A stretch of DNA of 49,903 nucleotides from an uncultured Eubacteriales bacterium (GCA_949289455.1 CASEOA010000009.1:1-49903), one strand, 5' to 3'; counted from the stretch's first letter, positions 1 through 7,700 are shown. Notes: generated by a model not told the origin, from the sequence alone. Translations and numbers: made by a program.

Positions 1-364
1 CAGGGGAGGCGGAGGGGGAGGCGCTGGTCTCGGGGGCGGGGCTGGCCGCCGTCGCCCCGGCGGCCGCGGCCCGGGTCTCAGGGGTATCGCTGTCGATGAC
101 CACCCCGGTGACGGCGTCAATGTCGTACTCGTAGCTCTGGCCGTTGGCGGTGAAGTCCACGGCGTAGAAGTCGATGCCGTTCTGTTTGTCCAGGCCGGTG
201 GTGGAGAAGGCGGCCTCCCCCTCCTGGAGCCCGGCGGCCTCCAGGGCCACCGCCTTGGCGGCGTCCAGTCCGATATATTTTGCCTGACCGGCGGCGCCGC
301 TGCCGCAGGCGGTCAGGGTAAAGGCCAGCAGGGCGGCCCCCAAAATGCCGAAACGCTTTTTCAT
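1..364 (-). CDS. PepSY-type lipoprotein, 3' end beyond window
   Basis: The gene starts at an ATG at 364 behind an AGGAG ribosome site and runs off the left edge, leaving 121 codons. The product opens with a short lysine-bearing signal peptide and a lipobox (L-T-A-C, Cys at about residue 20), so it should be a membrane-anchored lipoprotein outside the cell. After it comes one PepSY-like module: a helix beginning near 'GLDAAKAVAL' and a strand pair with 'YEYDIDAVTGVV'. An Ala/Pro/Ser-rich linker then reaches the window edge, probably leading to a second module. PepSY domains are known to bind or inhibit extracytoplasmic peptidases and often travel with two-component systems. Here the gene follows the kinase gene by 87 bases and has its own predicted regulator-dependent promoter. 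It is likely an output or feedback component of that system (inference). Confidence 0.8.
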   Translation of the reverse strand, partial: MKKRFGILGAALLAFTLTACGSGAAGQAKYIGLDAAKAVALEAAGLQEGEAAFSTTGLDKQNGIDFYAVDFTANGQSYEYDIDAVTGVVIDSDTPETRAAAAGATAASPAPETSASPSASP

Positions 365-395
365 ATCGTTCAGCTCCTTTCCTTTTGTTGGCCTT

Positions 396-428
396 AGTGT
401 AGCAGCCCTTTATGAAACCTACATGAAA
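396..428 (-). promoter_or_regulatory. PhoB/OmpR-type direct-repeat operator and -10 for the PepSY gene
   Basis: Read on the minus strand, two copies of TTTCAT (428..423 and 417..412) are repeated with an exact 11-base period. Ten bases lie between the second copy and a -10-like TACACT (401..396). There is no good -35 hexamer. This is the geometry of PhoB/OmpR-family activated promoters, where tandem half sites replace the -35. The response regulator at 1779-2468 is the obvious candidate to bind it (inference). Confidence 0.55.
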
Positions 429-451
429 TGGCAGAAATAAATTCTACTTTT

Positions 452-1774
452 TTACTGGGGCAAATGGAGGGTGAACCGGCTGCCCAGGCCGGGGACACTC
501 TCCACCGTCATATGGCCCCCATGGGCCTGGGCTATCTTGTACACCATGGACAGGCCCAGCCCCGCCCCCCGGTCTCCCGACCGGGAGGGGTCCACCTGAT
601 AAAACCGCTGCCAGATTTTGTCCTGCTGATCCGCTGGAATGCCAATGCCGTCGTCCCGGACGGACAGGGTAGTCTCCTCCGCCGTCCGGCGGGTCTCCAC
701 CCACACATGTCCGCCCTCTTTTCCGTATTTGAAGCCGTTGTCCACCAGGTTCTGCACCAGCCGGGTGAGCAGGGGGGCGCTGCCCTGGACCGCAATCCCC
801 TCCTCCAGCTCCAGGCTCAGCCGGTCCGGGGGATAGTCCCCGGCCACCTGCCGCACCAGGGCGGACAGGTCCAGCTCCTCCAGGGCGGCTCCCTCGGTGC
901 CCTGGTCCAGCCGGGTGATGCTGAGCAGCTGGGTGATGAGGTCGCTCATGCGCAGGCTCTGGCGGTAGATCATCTCCAGGGTCTCCGCCCGTTCCTCCGG
1001 GGTCTCCTCAAAGCTCCGGGCGTACTCGCAGGCCCCCTTGATAATGGATACCGGGGTGCGCAGCTCGTGGGAGGCGTCGGCGGTAAACTGCTTTTCGCTC
1101 TCAAAGGCCCGCTCCAGCCGCTCAAACATCTGGTTGAAGGCTGCGGTAAGCCGGGTAAACTCGTTGCGGCCCCTGGGGGGCTCCAGCCGGGCGGCCAGGT
1201 CGGCCCCCTGGGTGATGGCCTGGGCAGTGGCGGTGATGCGCTCCAGGGGGCGGAAGGCCCGCTTGGCAATCCAAAAGCCCCCCAGACCGGACACCAGGAT
1301 AAAGCAGGGCAGGATCACCGCCGCCAGGGTCAGGGTGCTGCGGAGGGTCTGGTCCGCCTGGGGGGCCTCCATCAGCCCCCGGACCCACAGGCCGTCCGTC
1401 CAGCCCTTGGCAAACCACAGGTCCAGCACGATGTAGTCGCTGCCCCCGCAGTCCACCACCCGGGTCACCCCGTTTTCAAAGGGCTCGGCAGCGGTGAAGC
1501 CCACCGGCAGCTGACCGGCCAGCAGGGCCTGATCCTTGTTATAAATGAGGGTGTACACCCCGTTCTGATAGTAGTGGAAGTTTTCCCCCGCCTGGAAGGC
1601 CCCCTCCACCAGGTCCACCTCCGCCAGATTGGACCGGAGCACCTGGCCCAGCTGCTCCATGGCGGTGCTGCGGGCCACCGAGGCGGAGGTGAGCACCAGC
1701 AGCCCCAGGGCCATGACCGCCATGCCGGTCATGAGCAGCACATACCAGATGGTGATTTTGATCTTGATGGAAAT
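452..1774 (-). CDS. Sensor histidine kinase (OmpR-partner type), probable ATT start
   Basis: Membrane sensor kinase of about 440 residues. A first membrane segment lies near residues 10-30, an extracellular sensor of about 120 residues follows, and a second membrane segment near 150-175 leads into a HAMP linker. The kinase core has the H box 'SHELRTP' (His about 236), N box 'NLVDNGFKYG', G1 'DDGIGIP', F box 'WQRFYQ' and G2 'GAGLGLS', all intact. It lies directly behind the response regulator gene and should phosphorylate it. The start is odd. The family-like N-terminus 'SIKIKIT' is preceded by ATT at 1774, nine bases after a perfect AGGAGG that overlaps the regulator's 3' end. The only conventional downstream candidates (GTG at 1741, then ATG) lie inside the first membrane segment and have no ribosome site. 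The open frame continues upstream to 2026 but there overlaps the regulator and reads as nonsense. Confidence 0.9.
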   Translation of the reverse strand: MSIKIKITIWYVLLMTGMAVMALGLLVLTSASVARSTAMEQLGQVLRSNLAEVDLVEGAFQAGENFHYYQNGVYTLIYNKDQALLAGQLPVGFTAAEPFENGVTRVVDCGGSDYIVLDLWFAKGWTDGLWVRGLMEAPQADQTLRSTLTLAAVILPCFILVSGLGGFWIAKRAFRPLERITATAQAITQGADLAARLEPPRGRNEFTRLTAAFNQMFERLERAFESEKQFTADASHELRTPVSIIKGACEYARSFEETPEERAETLEMIYRQSLRMSDLITQLLSITRLDQGTEGAALEELDLSALVRQVAGDYPPDRLSLELEEGIAVQGSAPLLTRLVQNLVDNGFKYGKEGGHVWVETRRTAEETTLSVRDDGIGIPADQQDKIWQRFYQVDPSRSGDRGAGLGLSMVYKIAQAHGGHMTVESVPGLGSRFTLHLPQ

Positions 1775-1778
1775 GGCC

Positions 1779-2468
1779 CTACACCTCCTGTTCCGCCGGG
1801 GGCTCCCGCAGGGTCCAGCCCACACCCCGGACGGTGTGGAGCAGTTTGATCGGGTTGTCCCCGTCCAGCTTTTTCCGCAGCTTGCTGATATATACGTCCA
1901 CATTGTTGGAGCTGGGGCTGTCCTCAAAGCCCCAGATGCTGTCCTCGATCTGCCGCCGGGAGAGCACCGTCCCCTTGTGGCGCAGCAGATACTCCAGCAG
2001 GGCAAACTCCTTGGGCAGCAGCACAATCTCCCGCTCCCCCCGGAACACCTGCCGCTTGTCCACGTCCAGGGTCAGGTCGGCCAGGGTAAACCGGTTGCTC
2101 TTATGGCCCACCCGCTTCCGGGAGAGCACCCGGATCCGGGCCAGCAGCTCGGCAAAATCGAAGGGCTTGACCAGATAATCGTCCGCCCCCAGGTCCAGGC
2201 CCTTTACCCGGTCGGCAATGCTGTCCCGGGCGGTGAGGAAGAGCACCGGCGTGTCCATCCCCCGGCGGCGCATCTCCTCCACCACCTGGTAGCCGTCCTT
2301 GCCGGGGAGCATCACGTCCAGCAGCATCACGTCGTACTCCGCCCCCTCCAGGTAGTCCAGGGCCTCCCCGCCGTCATAGCAGCCGTCCACGCTGTAGCCC
2401 GACTTCTTCAACACCTTCTGAATGAGCTGGTTCATATCCCGCTCGTCCTCCACCACCAGGATGCGCAT
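1779..2468 (-). CDS. OmpR/PhoB-family response regulator
   Basis: A 229-residue two-domain response regulator. The receiver has the acidic pair Glu7/Asp8, the phospho-acceptor Asp51 in 'LLDVMLPG', a Thr in 'FLTAR' and the conserved Lys in 'LVKPFDF'. The C-terminal winged-helix DNA-binding domain ends with the typical 'RGVGWTL' motif before a short tail. Length and layout match the family. The gene starts at ATG 2468 with a GGAGG ribosome site. It is first in an operon with the kinase (three bases between the regulator stop and the kinase ATT) and, further on, the PepSY lipoprotein. It should bind tandem 11-bp-spaced repeats such as those at 412-428 (inference). Confidence 0.95.
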   Translation of the reverse strand: MRILVVEDERDMNQLIQKVLKKSGYSVDGCYDGGEALDYLEGAEYDVMLLDVMLPGKDGYQVVEEMRRRGMDTPVLFLTARDSIADRVKGLDLGADDYLVKPFDFAELLARIRVLSRKRVGHKSNRFTLADLTLDVDKRQVFRGEREIVLLPKEFALLEYLLRHKGTVLSRRQIEDSIWGFEDSPSSNNVDVYISKLRKKLDGDNPIKLLHTVRGVGWTLREPPAEQEV

Positions 2469-2507
2469 GTGTGGTTCCTCCTTCCGGGAATATGGCTGTC
2501 AAATTTT

Positions 2508-2536
2508 AGTCTAGCACAAAGGTGGGAAAATTACAA
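2508..2536 (-). promoter_or_regulatory. Sigma-A promoter of the two-component operon
   Basis: On the minus strand TTGTAA (2536..2531) and TAGACT (2513..2508) are separated by exactly 17 bases and lie about 40 bases before the response regulator ATG. Confidence 0.65.
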
Positions 2537-2560
2537 TGCGGGGCGGCGGCCCCAAACGTC

Positions 2561-2590
2561 AAAAGAGCCTGCCGGGCGGCAGGCTCTTTT
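2561..2590 (-). terminator. Rho-independent terminator of the envelope operon
   Basis: A perfect 13-bp stem (2561-2573 with 2578-2590) has a 4-base loop. On the minus strand it ends in a T run and lies just past the stop at 2602. With its A/T flanks it could also stop plus-strand transcription. Confidence 0.85.
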
Positions 2591-2601
2591 GGGGTCTTGT
2601 C

Positions 2602-4650
2602 TCAGCCGGAATAGGGCTTGGTGGTGTCGATGAGGATGGCCCCCTGGGCGCTGTCCCAGGTCACGTCAAAGCCCAGGGCCTGGCCCAGGTCCCGCACCTT
2701 GAAGTAGGTGTACCCGTTGCCGTTGGCGTCGGTGAGGGTGATGGCCTCCAGGTTGGCGGCCTGGCCGTCCACCAGCACGGCGGCCTTGTTGGGCTGGTAG
2801 CTCTGGTTCCCCGAGAAGGGGGTGGACATCTCCGAGCCGTTGACGGTTGTGTAGGGGGTCTTGGTGGTGACGGCAATGGCCCCGGCGGCGGCGTTCCAGT
2901 CCACATTGAACTGGGCCTGGGAGCCGTTCAGGATGTAGGCCACATCCCGCAGCTTCAGATAGTTGGTGTCGTTGCCGTTGGCGTCCTTCAGGGCGTAGGC
3001 GTCAAATTGCACCGCTTTGCCGTCCACCAGGATGGAGTAGCTGGTGGCGTAAGCCGTCTGGATGCCGCTGGTGGGTGCCGCCGGGTTGGCAAAGCTGCCC
3101 GCCGTCAGCAGGCCGAAGCCGTAGAGCCCGGTGGCGTTGTCCCGGTACACGAACCGGCCGTCAGAGGTGATGTTGGAGGCCATCACCGGCAGGGAACCCA
3201 GACACTGGCCGGTGACCTGGTCCACATAGTAGGTGGAGTACCCGGCGGCGGTCTTGACCCGGAAGGGAAGCACATCCCCTTCGTAGTTGTCGTAGGATAC
3301 CGTCAAATTGTGATAATCCCACTCATTGCGCCAATACGCCGCCACGTCGTTGTAGATAAACAGCTGCTCCAGGGACTGGGGGATGATCTCCTGGTTCTTG
3401 GCGTTCAGGGCCTTGGAGCCGCCGCTGTCGCTCACCGCCTCAATGAAGTCCAGGGTGTACACCCGCAGCTCCTTATAGGTCAGAGGGACGGTAAAGGCGC
3501 CGTTGCTGCCGGCGATGCCGTAGTGGGCGCCGTCAAAGACCAGATAGTAGCCCTGGCCCAGGTGGGACAGCTCGCTGTACTGGGGGGCCAGCAGCTGCTG
3601 GCCGTCGGCGGTGTAAAGGCCGTAGTAGTAGGCCCAGCTGTTCTCCGCCTGCTGGTTGCCCACAATGGCCCGGGCGGGGTCGCCGGCGGACATCATAGTG
3701 TCAAACTGGTTGGGGATGAGCACCTTGCCCGTTACGTCCATGGTGCCGAACTTGGCCTTGTCCAGAGAGAACACCAGGTCCCGGAAGTAGGTCTCGGTGG
3801 TGACCTCCCGGTCGGTCCAGGTCTGGACCTTCTGGCCGCTGGTCACGCTGTACAGCTCGGAGACACAGCTCACCGGCTGGTAGCGTTCATCCAGGGTCCA
3901 GGTGCTCACCGCCACATAGCCGCTGCTGTTGACGCCGCCGATGTAGCTGTAATTCCCGGTGGGGATAATCACCTTGCCGGTCTGGTCCACCAGGGCGCTC
4001 TGCTGGCCGTTGTACACCCGCAGGTAGGCCAGGCCGTTGTACGCCCCCCGGAAGTCCATGCTGTCATATCCGTCGCCGGAGAACACCACCTTCTCGTTGG
4101 CGTCCACCAGCACGCTGCCCGCATCCCCATAGGCGATGCCGTAATTGTCGTCCACCCAGTTGATCCAGTAGTAGGGGGAGCTGCTCCCTGTGTTGCCGTA
4201 GAACTGGTCCTGGGTAATGGGCTGGAGCTGGCTGTTCAGATAGGTATAGTTGTAGTTGGAGTCCATGATGGAGATGTTCTGCCCCTCCATGCGGATGGTC
4301 CGGTCGGCCAGGGGGTACACCGCCTGACCGGCGGTGTTCAGAATGCCCATCTGGTCGCCCTTCCGGGCGATGAAGTAACCGTTGCCGGTGGAAAAGAGCT
4401 CGTCGTACTGGTAGGCTACCTTTACCGCGCCGGTGACGTCGATAAGGCCGTACTTGCCGGTCTGGTCGGCGGCGGCCACCACCCCGTCCTGGAACAGGAG
4501 CATCCGGGAGTAGGCGGTGGTGGCGATGTCATAGTAGCTGGCCTTCTGATAGCTGGCGGACAGCTCTGCCGCCGCCGCGCCGGGCAGCAGGGCGGTGAGC
4601 AGCAGCAGCATGGTCAGCAGGGCGGACAGCAGTCTGCGGTTCCATTTCAT
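2602..4650 (-). CDS. Secreted WG-repeat protein with C-terminal stalk (copper amine oxidase N-like) domains
   Basis: 682 residues with a clear Sec signal peptide (basic start, Leu-rich core, 'GAAAAE' cleavage region near residue 28). Most of the protein consists of WG-type beta-propeller-like repeats, recognisable by recurring 'GKYGLID', 'YDEL' and 'LLAPQYSEL' units with tyrosine/glycine-rich spacing. The last 160 residues hold two copies of the stalk domain often labelled copper amine oxidase N-terminal-like: 'ILVDGK...LKLRDVAY' and 'VLVDGQ...FKVRDLGQ'. No copper oxidase catalytic domain is present. Such proteins are exported and cell-wall associated. The gene begins 4 bases after the upstream membrane protein gene, so it is co-transcribed with it and with the carboxypeptidase-like gene. 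A surface scaffold role is inference; the function is unknown. Confidence 0.85.
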   Translation of the reverse strand: MKWNRRLLSALLTMLLLLTALLPGAAAAELSASYQKASYYDIATTAYSRMLLFQDGVVAAADQTGKYGLIDVTGAVKVAYQYDELFSTGNGYFIARKGDQMGILNTAGQAVYPLADRTIRMEGQNISIMDSNYNYTYLNSQLQPITQDQFYGNTGSSSPYYWINWVDDNYGIAYGDAGSVLVDANEKVVFSGDGYDSMDFRGAYNGLAYLRVYNGQQSALVDQTGKVIIPTGNYSYIGGVNSSGYVAVSTWTLDERYQPVSCVSELYSVTSGQKVQTWTDREVTTETYFRDLVFSLDKAKFGTMDVTGKVLIPNQFDTMMSAGDPARAIVGNQQAENSWAYYYGLYTADGQQLLAPQYSELSHLGQGYYLVFDGAHYGIAGSNGAFTVPLTYKELRVYTLDFIEAVSDSGGSKALNAKNQEIIPQSLEQLFIYNDVAAYWRNEWDYHNLTVSYDNYEGDVLPFRVKTAAGYSTYYVDQVTGQCLGSLPVMASNITSDGRFVYRDNATGLYGFGLLTAGSFANPAAPTSGIQTAYATSYSILVDGKAVQFDAYALKDANGNDTNYLKLRDVAYILNGSQAQFNVDWNAAAGAIAVTTKTPYTTVNGSEMSTPFSGNQSYQPNKAAVLVDGQAANLEAITLTDANGNGYTYFKVRDLGQALGFDVTWDSAQGAILIDTTKPYSG

Positions 4651-4654
4651 GGCG

Positions 4655-6355
4655 TTACCTCATTTCTATCAGTTGTAGTCGGTTCAGCAGAGCCGGGCGG
4701 AAGGAAAAATCGGGCTTGTCCACAATCCGGTAGGCCAGGGGGCTGGTCCGCTCATACACCTCCTCCAACAGCGCCCCGGTTTTTTCCGCCAAGGTCTGAT
4801 AGGTCTCCAGGTTTGCCGGATCGGCCCGGCAGGCGTTCTCCAGCAGGGCGGTCATCTCCTCGTACACCTCCGGTCGGTAGGGGTTCAGGCGCAGATACCG
4901 GTACCGGTACTCCGCCATGGCTGTCCAGTCCGACTCCGCCGCCGCCTGGGCAAATTTGCAGTCCCAGGCCAGCATGGAGGTGTCGGTACTGTCCAGAATG
5001 TGGTCGGCCACCTCCCCTGCCTCCTCCAGACCGGCGCAGCTTTGCAGCCGCTCCTCCGCCAGAGACAGGTCCCAGGGCCATAGGGCGTAGGCCCCTCCGG
5101 CATTGCCCAGGAAAGACAGGGTATAGGGCACGGTAAAGAAGAGCATAGCCGCCGCCAGCACCCCGCCCCCGGTCCCCAGGACACCCCGGGGCAGGGCGAT
5201 CTTCCGGGTCTCCGCCGGGCAGCCGCACACCAGCAGCAAGGCCAGCACCCCGAAAAAGCGGAAGTCAAAGTCGATGCAGGCATGGGCGGCCAGCAAAATT
5301 ACCGCCAGCCGCTGCCGCAGGGGGGTACCCTTTCGGAATACCATCACCGCCGCCAGGGCGATCAGCAGCCCCCCCGCCAGAACGCTGCCGTCCAGAGCGG
5401 CCTGGAGGTACTCGTTGTGGATGGATTTCAAAATGTAGGGCCCGGTCTGCACCAGGGGCTGGACGTACAGATAGCCCCCGGCCCCCACCCCCATGGGATG
5501 GGCCAGCAGCATGGTCAGCCCGTCCAGGTAGTAGAGCAGCCGGCCGTTGAGGCTGGAGGACTCCAGGGTCATGGCCGCCAGCCGGTCCAGCACCAGCCCG
5601 CCGCTGAGGGCAATGGCCAGGCCGCCCAGCACCACCGCCACGGCCGCCCCCGCCAGCACCGGCAGGGCCTTGCGCCCCACCAGCAGCTGCCGCAGGGCCA
5701 GAAATACCCCGGCCCCCGCCAGCAGCAGCCACACCCCCCGGGAGCCGCTGAGGAATACCCCCACCAGCAGCACCCCCATGGCGGGCCAGTCCGACCAGTG
5801 GCGCCCCTCCTTCAACAGCAGCAGCACCAGGCAGACAAGCAAAAACAGGGCGTAGGTATTGGCGTACTGGAAAAAGCCGTCGATGCGGCCGTTGGCGTCC
5901 TCCCCGCCGGTGAGGACGGTGTAGCAGTAGCCCAGGATGGAGATGGCGGCCATAACCGCCCCCAGCCGGGCCACGCTGTCCAGGATGATGGCCCGCTCCG
6001 CCCCGGTGAAGGTGGCGGCGTAGAGGAAGAGCAGCAGGGCGGTCACCCACCGCAGGGCCCCGGTGAGGGCCATGCCCGGGCTGAGGGCAAAGGGGACGGT
6101 GGCCAGGCCGCACAGGGCAATCCCGCCCAGCAGCCACACCTCCGGCCCCCTGGGGAGGGCCAGTCCACCTCCCCGCCATGCCGTCCAGGCCAGCAAAACC
6201 GCCGTCACCGCCCCGGCCAGCAGGGCGGTCCAGTCGTAGTAGCCCCCGAAGAGGAGGAGCAGGGCGGCCAGCAGAAAGAACAGGGGGGTGTTGACCCGGG
6301 GCTTGGGCCCGGCGGGACGAACGGCCTGCCGGCTTTTCTTCTTTCCTGCCGCCAT
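4655..6355 (-). CDS. O-antigen ligase/Wzy-like polytopic membrane protein with C-terminal helical domain
   Basis: 566 residues. A short basic N-terminus (five Lys/Arg in the first ten) is followed by roughly ten to twelve hydrophobic segments to about residue 430. A central 'LSGSRGVW' stretch is the hallmark of the O-antigen ligase/polymerase family, followed by a large extracytoplasmic loop. The last 130 residues are soluble and helical with a tetratricopeptide-like look. Gram-positive members are thought to join or polymerise cell-surface glycans on lipid carriers. ATG 6355 overlaps the stop of the upstream gene (ATGA), with GGAGGTG just before it, so translation is coupled. The neighbours (D,D-carboxypeptidase-like, WG-repeat surface protein) support an envelope role. 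The substrate cannot be told from the sequence. Confidence 0.85.
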   Translation of the reverse strand: MAAGKKKSRQAVRPAGPKPRVNTPLFFLLAALLLLFGGYYDWTALLAGAVTAVLLAWTAWRGGGLALPRGPEVWLLGGIALCGLATVPFALSPGMALTGALRWVTALLLFLYAATFTGAERAIILDSVARLGAVMAAISILGYCYTVLTGGEDANGRIDGFFQYANTYALFLLVCLVLLLLKEGRHWSDWPAMGVLLVGVFLSGSRGVWLLLAGAGVFLALRQLLVGRKALPVLAGAAVAVVLGGLAIALSGGLVLDRLAAMTLESSSLNGRLLYYLDGLTMLLAHPMGVGAGGYLYVQPLVQTGPYILKSIHNEYLQAALDGSVLAGGLLIALAAVMVFRKGTPLRQRLAVILLAAHACIDFDFRFFGVLALLLVCGCPAETRKIALPRGVLGTGGGVLAAAMLFFTVPYTLSFLGNAGGAYALWPWDLSLAEERLQSCAGLEEAGEVADHILDSTDTSMLAWDCKFAQAAAESDWTAMAEYRYRYLRLNPYRPEVYEEMTALLENACRADPANLETYQTLAEKTGALLEEVYERTSPLAYRIVDKPDFSFRPALLNRLQLIEMR

Positions 6356-7239
6356 CAGGCCACCTCCCCCAGCACCAAATCCAGCAGCTCCTGGGTCTCC
6401 GCAAACCGCTTGTTGACGGTGGCGCTGTCCAGCAGCACGATGAAGCAGCGCTCCTCTCCCTGCTCAGCATAGGTCACCAGATTGTTGCCTCCGATGGTGG
6501 TGGTGCCCGTTTTCAGCCCCAACACCCGGGGATCGGCTCCCACCAGCTTGTTCAGGTTGGTAAAGGTCAGCCCGCCAATGGTCAGGGTGGCCTGGGAGGA
6601 GTAGTCCAGATACTCCGGGTGGTCCTCCACCAGCCGAAAGGCCAGGGTAGCCAGATCCCGGGCGGTCATGTAGTGCCCCGAGGCGTCCAGGCCGGTGGCG
6701 TTCACAAAACGGGAGCCCTTCAGTCCCAGCTCCTCCGCCGCCTGGTTCATCCGCTCCACAAAGGCCGTCTCATTTCCGGCGGACAGCCGCACCAGCACTT
6801 GGATACAGTCGCAGCCGCTGTTCAAAATGGCTCCCGCCAGCAGCTGCTCCACCGTTACCTCCTGGCCGGGGGTCAGGCCGTACTTGGAGCCCAGGGTGGT
6901 GGCCTCGGCCACCGTCACCTGGGCGGTATCGGCGAGGGCCAGCTTGCCGCTGTCAATGTCGTCCAGAATCAGATAGAGGGTAAGCAGCTTGGTGAGGCTG
7001 GAAGGGGAGCGGGGGGTGTCGCTGTCCAGCTCCGCCAGGGTGCGCCCTCCACCGTCCAGAATGACCACGCTATTGGCGGTAAGGCTGTCGGGCAAAGCCA
7101 CCCGTCGGGCCCAGGGCCGCAGGAGAATCAAGGCTAAAATCACCGCCAGCACCGCTGCCGTGATTAGCCACACCGCCGGGCTCCGCCGGGACTTCCGGCC
7201 TTCCTTTTTCCGGGCAGGGTTCAGCTTCAACAGGCTCAC
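6355..7239 (-). CDS. D-alanyl-D-alanine carboxypeptidase-like protein (peptidase S11)
   Basis: 294 residues of the penicillin-binding carboxypeptidase fold. The active-site SxxK is Ser81-Leu-Thr-Lys84 and the KTG box is Lys243-Thr-Gly245. The middle SxN box reads Ser141-Gly-Cys143 instead of the usual S-G-N. A single membrane segment (about residues 23-41) behind a very basic N-terminus makes it a signal-anchored protein facing outside. It lacks the long C-terminal beta domain and amphipathic helix of PBP5. It should trim peptidoglycan stem peptides if active. The listed start is GTG 7239, but GGGGGTG sits directly on it. TTG at 7230 has better spacing from that ribosome site and is the likelier start. 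It is first gene of the envelope operon. Confidence 0.88.
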   Translation of the reverse strand: MSLLKLNPARKKEGRKSRRSPAVWLITAAVLAVILALILLRPWARRVALPDSLTANSVVILDGGGRTLAELDSDTPRSPSSLTKLLTLYLILDDIDSGKLALADTAQVTVAEATTLGSKYGLTPGQEVTVEQLLAGAILNSGCDCIQVLVRLSAGNETAFVERMNQAAEELGLKGSRFVNATGLDASGHYMTARDLATLAFRLVEDHPEYLDYSSQATLTIGGLTFTNLNKLVGADPRVLGLKTGTTTIGGNNLVTYAEQGEERCFIVLLDSATVNKRFAETQELLDLVLGEVA

Positions 7240-7266
7240 CCCCTTCTTTACCTTACATTAAATTCA

Positions 7267-7309
7267 ACTATAGCACAGGGAGCACTTTATGTCAATAAAG
7301 TGCTCCCTG
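7267..7309 (-). promoter_or_regulatory. Strong sigma-A promoter whose -35 is the loop of a 14-bp palindrome
   Basis: Minus-strand TTGACA (7295..7290) and TATAGT (7272..7267) are separated by exactly 17 bases. The -35 hexamer is precisely the 6-base centre of a perfect inverted repeat with 14-bp arms (7276-7289 and 7296-7309, CAGGGAGCACTTTA and its complement). No T tract follows on either side, so an operator is more likely than a terminator. It drives the carboxypeptidase operon. Confidence 0.7.
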
Positions 7310-7335
7310 ATTCGAAGTATTCCGCCGGCGTCTCA

Positions 7336-7364
7336 CATATTCCCATTTCCCAGCGCATATACAT
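7336..7364 (+). promoter_or_regulatory. Sigma-E-like promoter of spoIIID
   Basis: CATATT (7336-7341) and CATATACAT (7356-7364) are separated by 14 bases, close to the sporulation sigma-E pattern (-35 ending in CATATT, -10 beginning CATA). It lies about 30 bases before the spoIIID start. In Bacillus spoIIID is transcribed by sigma-E. Confidence 0.6.
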
Positions 7365-7396
7365 GCCCCGAAGATTATTGCGGGGAGTGTTGCTGT

Positions 7397-7645
7397 TTGA
7401 AAGGGAACATCGAGGAGCGGGCCTGCAATCTGGCGCTCTATATCATAGAAAACAGGACCACGGTGCGCGCCGCCGCCCGCCAGTTCGGCATCAGCAAATC
7501 TACCGTACATAAGGACCTCATTGAGCGTTTACCCGCCTTTAACCGGCCCCTGTACCTCCAGGTCCGTGACGTGCTGGCGGAAAACAAGGCCGAGCGCCAC
7601 ATTCGGGGGGGCATTGCCACCCGGCGGAAGTATAAGGGGGTGTAG
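7397..7645 (+). CDS. spoIIID: Stage III sporulation protein D, DNA-binding regulator
   Basis: 82 residues from a TTG at 7397 preceded by GGGGAG at good spacing. The upstream ATG at 7289 would add 36 residues unlike the family. The core is recognisable: 'YIIENRTTVRAAARQFGISK' leading to the 'STVHKDL' recognition helix, then 'ERLP' and the C-terminal basic 'ERHIRGGIATRRKYKG', the signature end of SpoIIID. In endospore formers this small helix-turn-helix protein activates and represses many sigma-E-dependent genes in the mother cell. It is divergent from the carboxypeptidase operon and has a predicted sigma-E promoter. A shared terminator separates it from rny. Its presence is the best direct sign that this organism belongs to a sporulating lineage. 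Confidence 0.93.
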   Translation: MKGNIEERACNLALYIIENRTTVRAAARQFGISKSTVHKDLIERLPAFNRPLYLQVRDVLAENKAERHIRGGIATRRKYKGV

Positions 7646-7666
7646 CGGAGGCGGCCATCAACAGCA

Positions 7667-7700
7667 AAAACGGACCTGCCGTACACGGCAGGTCCGTTTT
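7667..7700. terminator. Bidirectional terminator between spoIIID and rny
   Basis: A perfect 14-bp inverted repeat (7667-7680 with 7687-7700), loop GTACAC, with A and T runs at its outer ends. It can therefore serve both convergent genes. Confidence 0.9.

Noticed and set aside
1775..2026. 84-residue N-terminal extension of the histidine kinase frame
   Set aside because: It overlaps the well-conserved DNA-binding domain of the response regulator in another frame and has Cys/Arg/Pro-rich nonsense composition.
2536..5136. 866-codon plus-strand open frame opposite the WG-repeat and ligase genes
   Set aside because: Val/Gly/His-rich antisense shadow; the minus strand shows signal peptide, membrane helices, coupled starts and a terminator.
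7276..7309. The 14-bp palindrome as a terminator
   Set aside because: No T run follows on either strand and no gene ends before it; its centre is a consensus -35.
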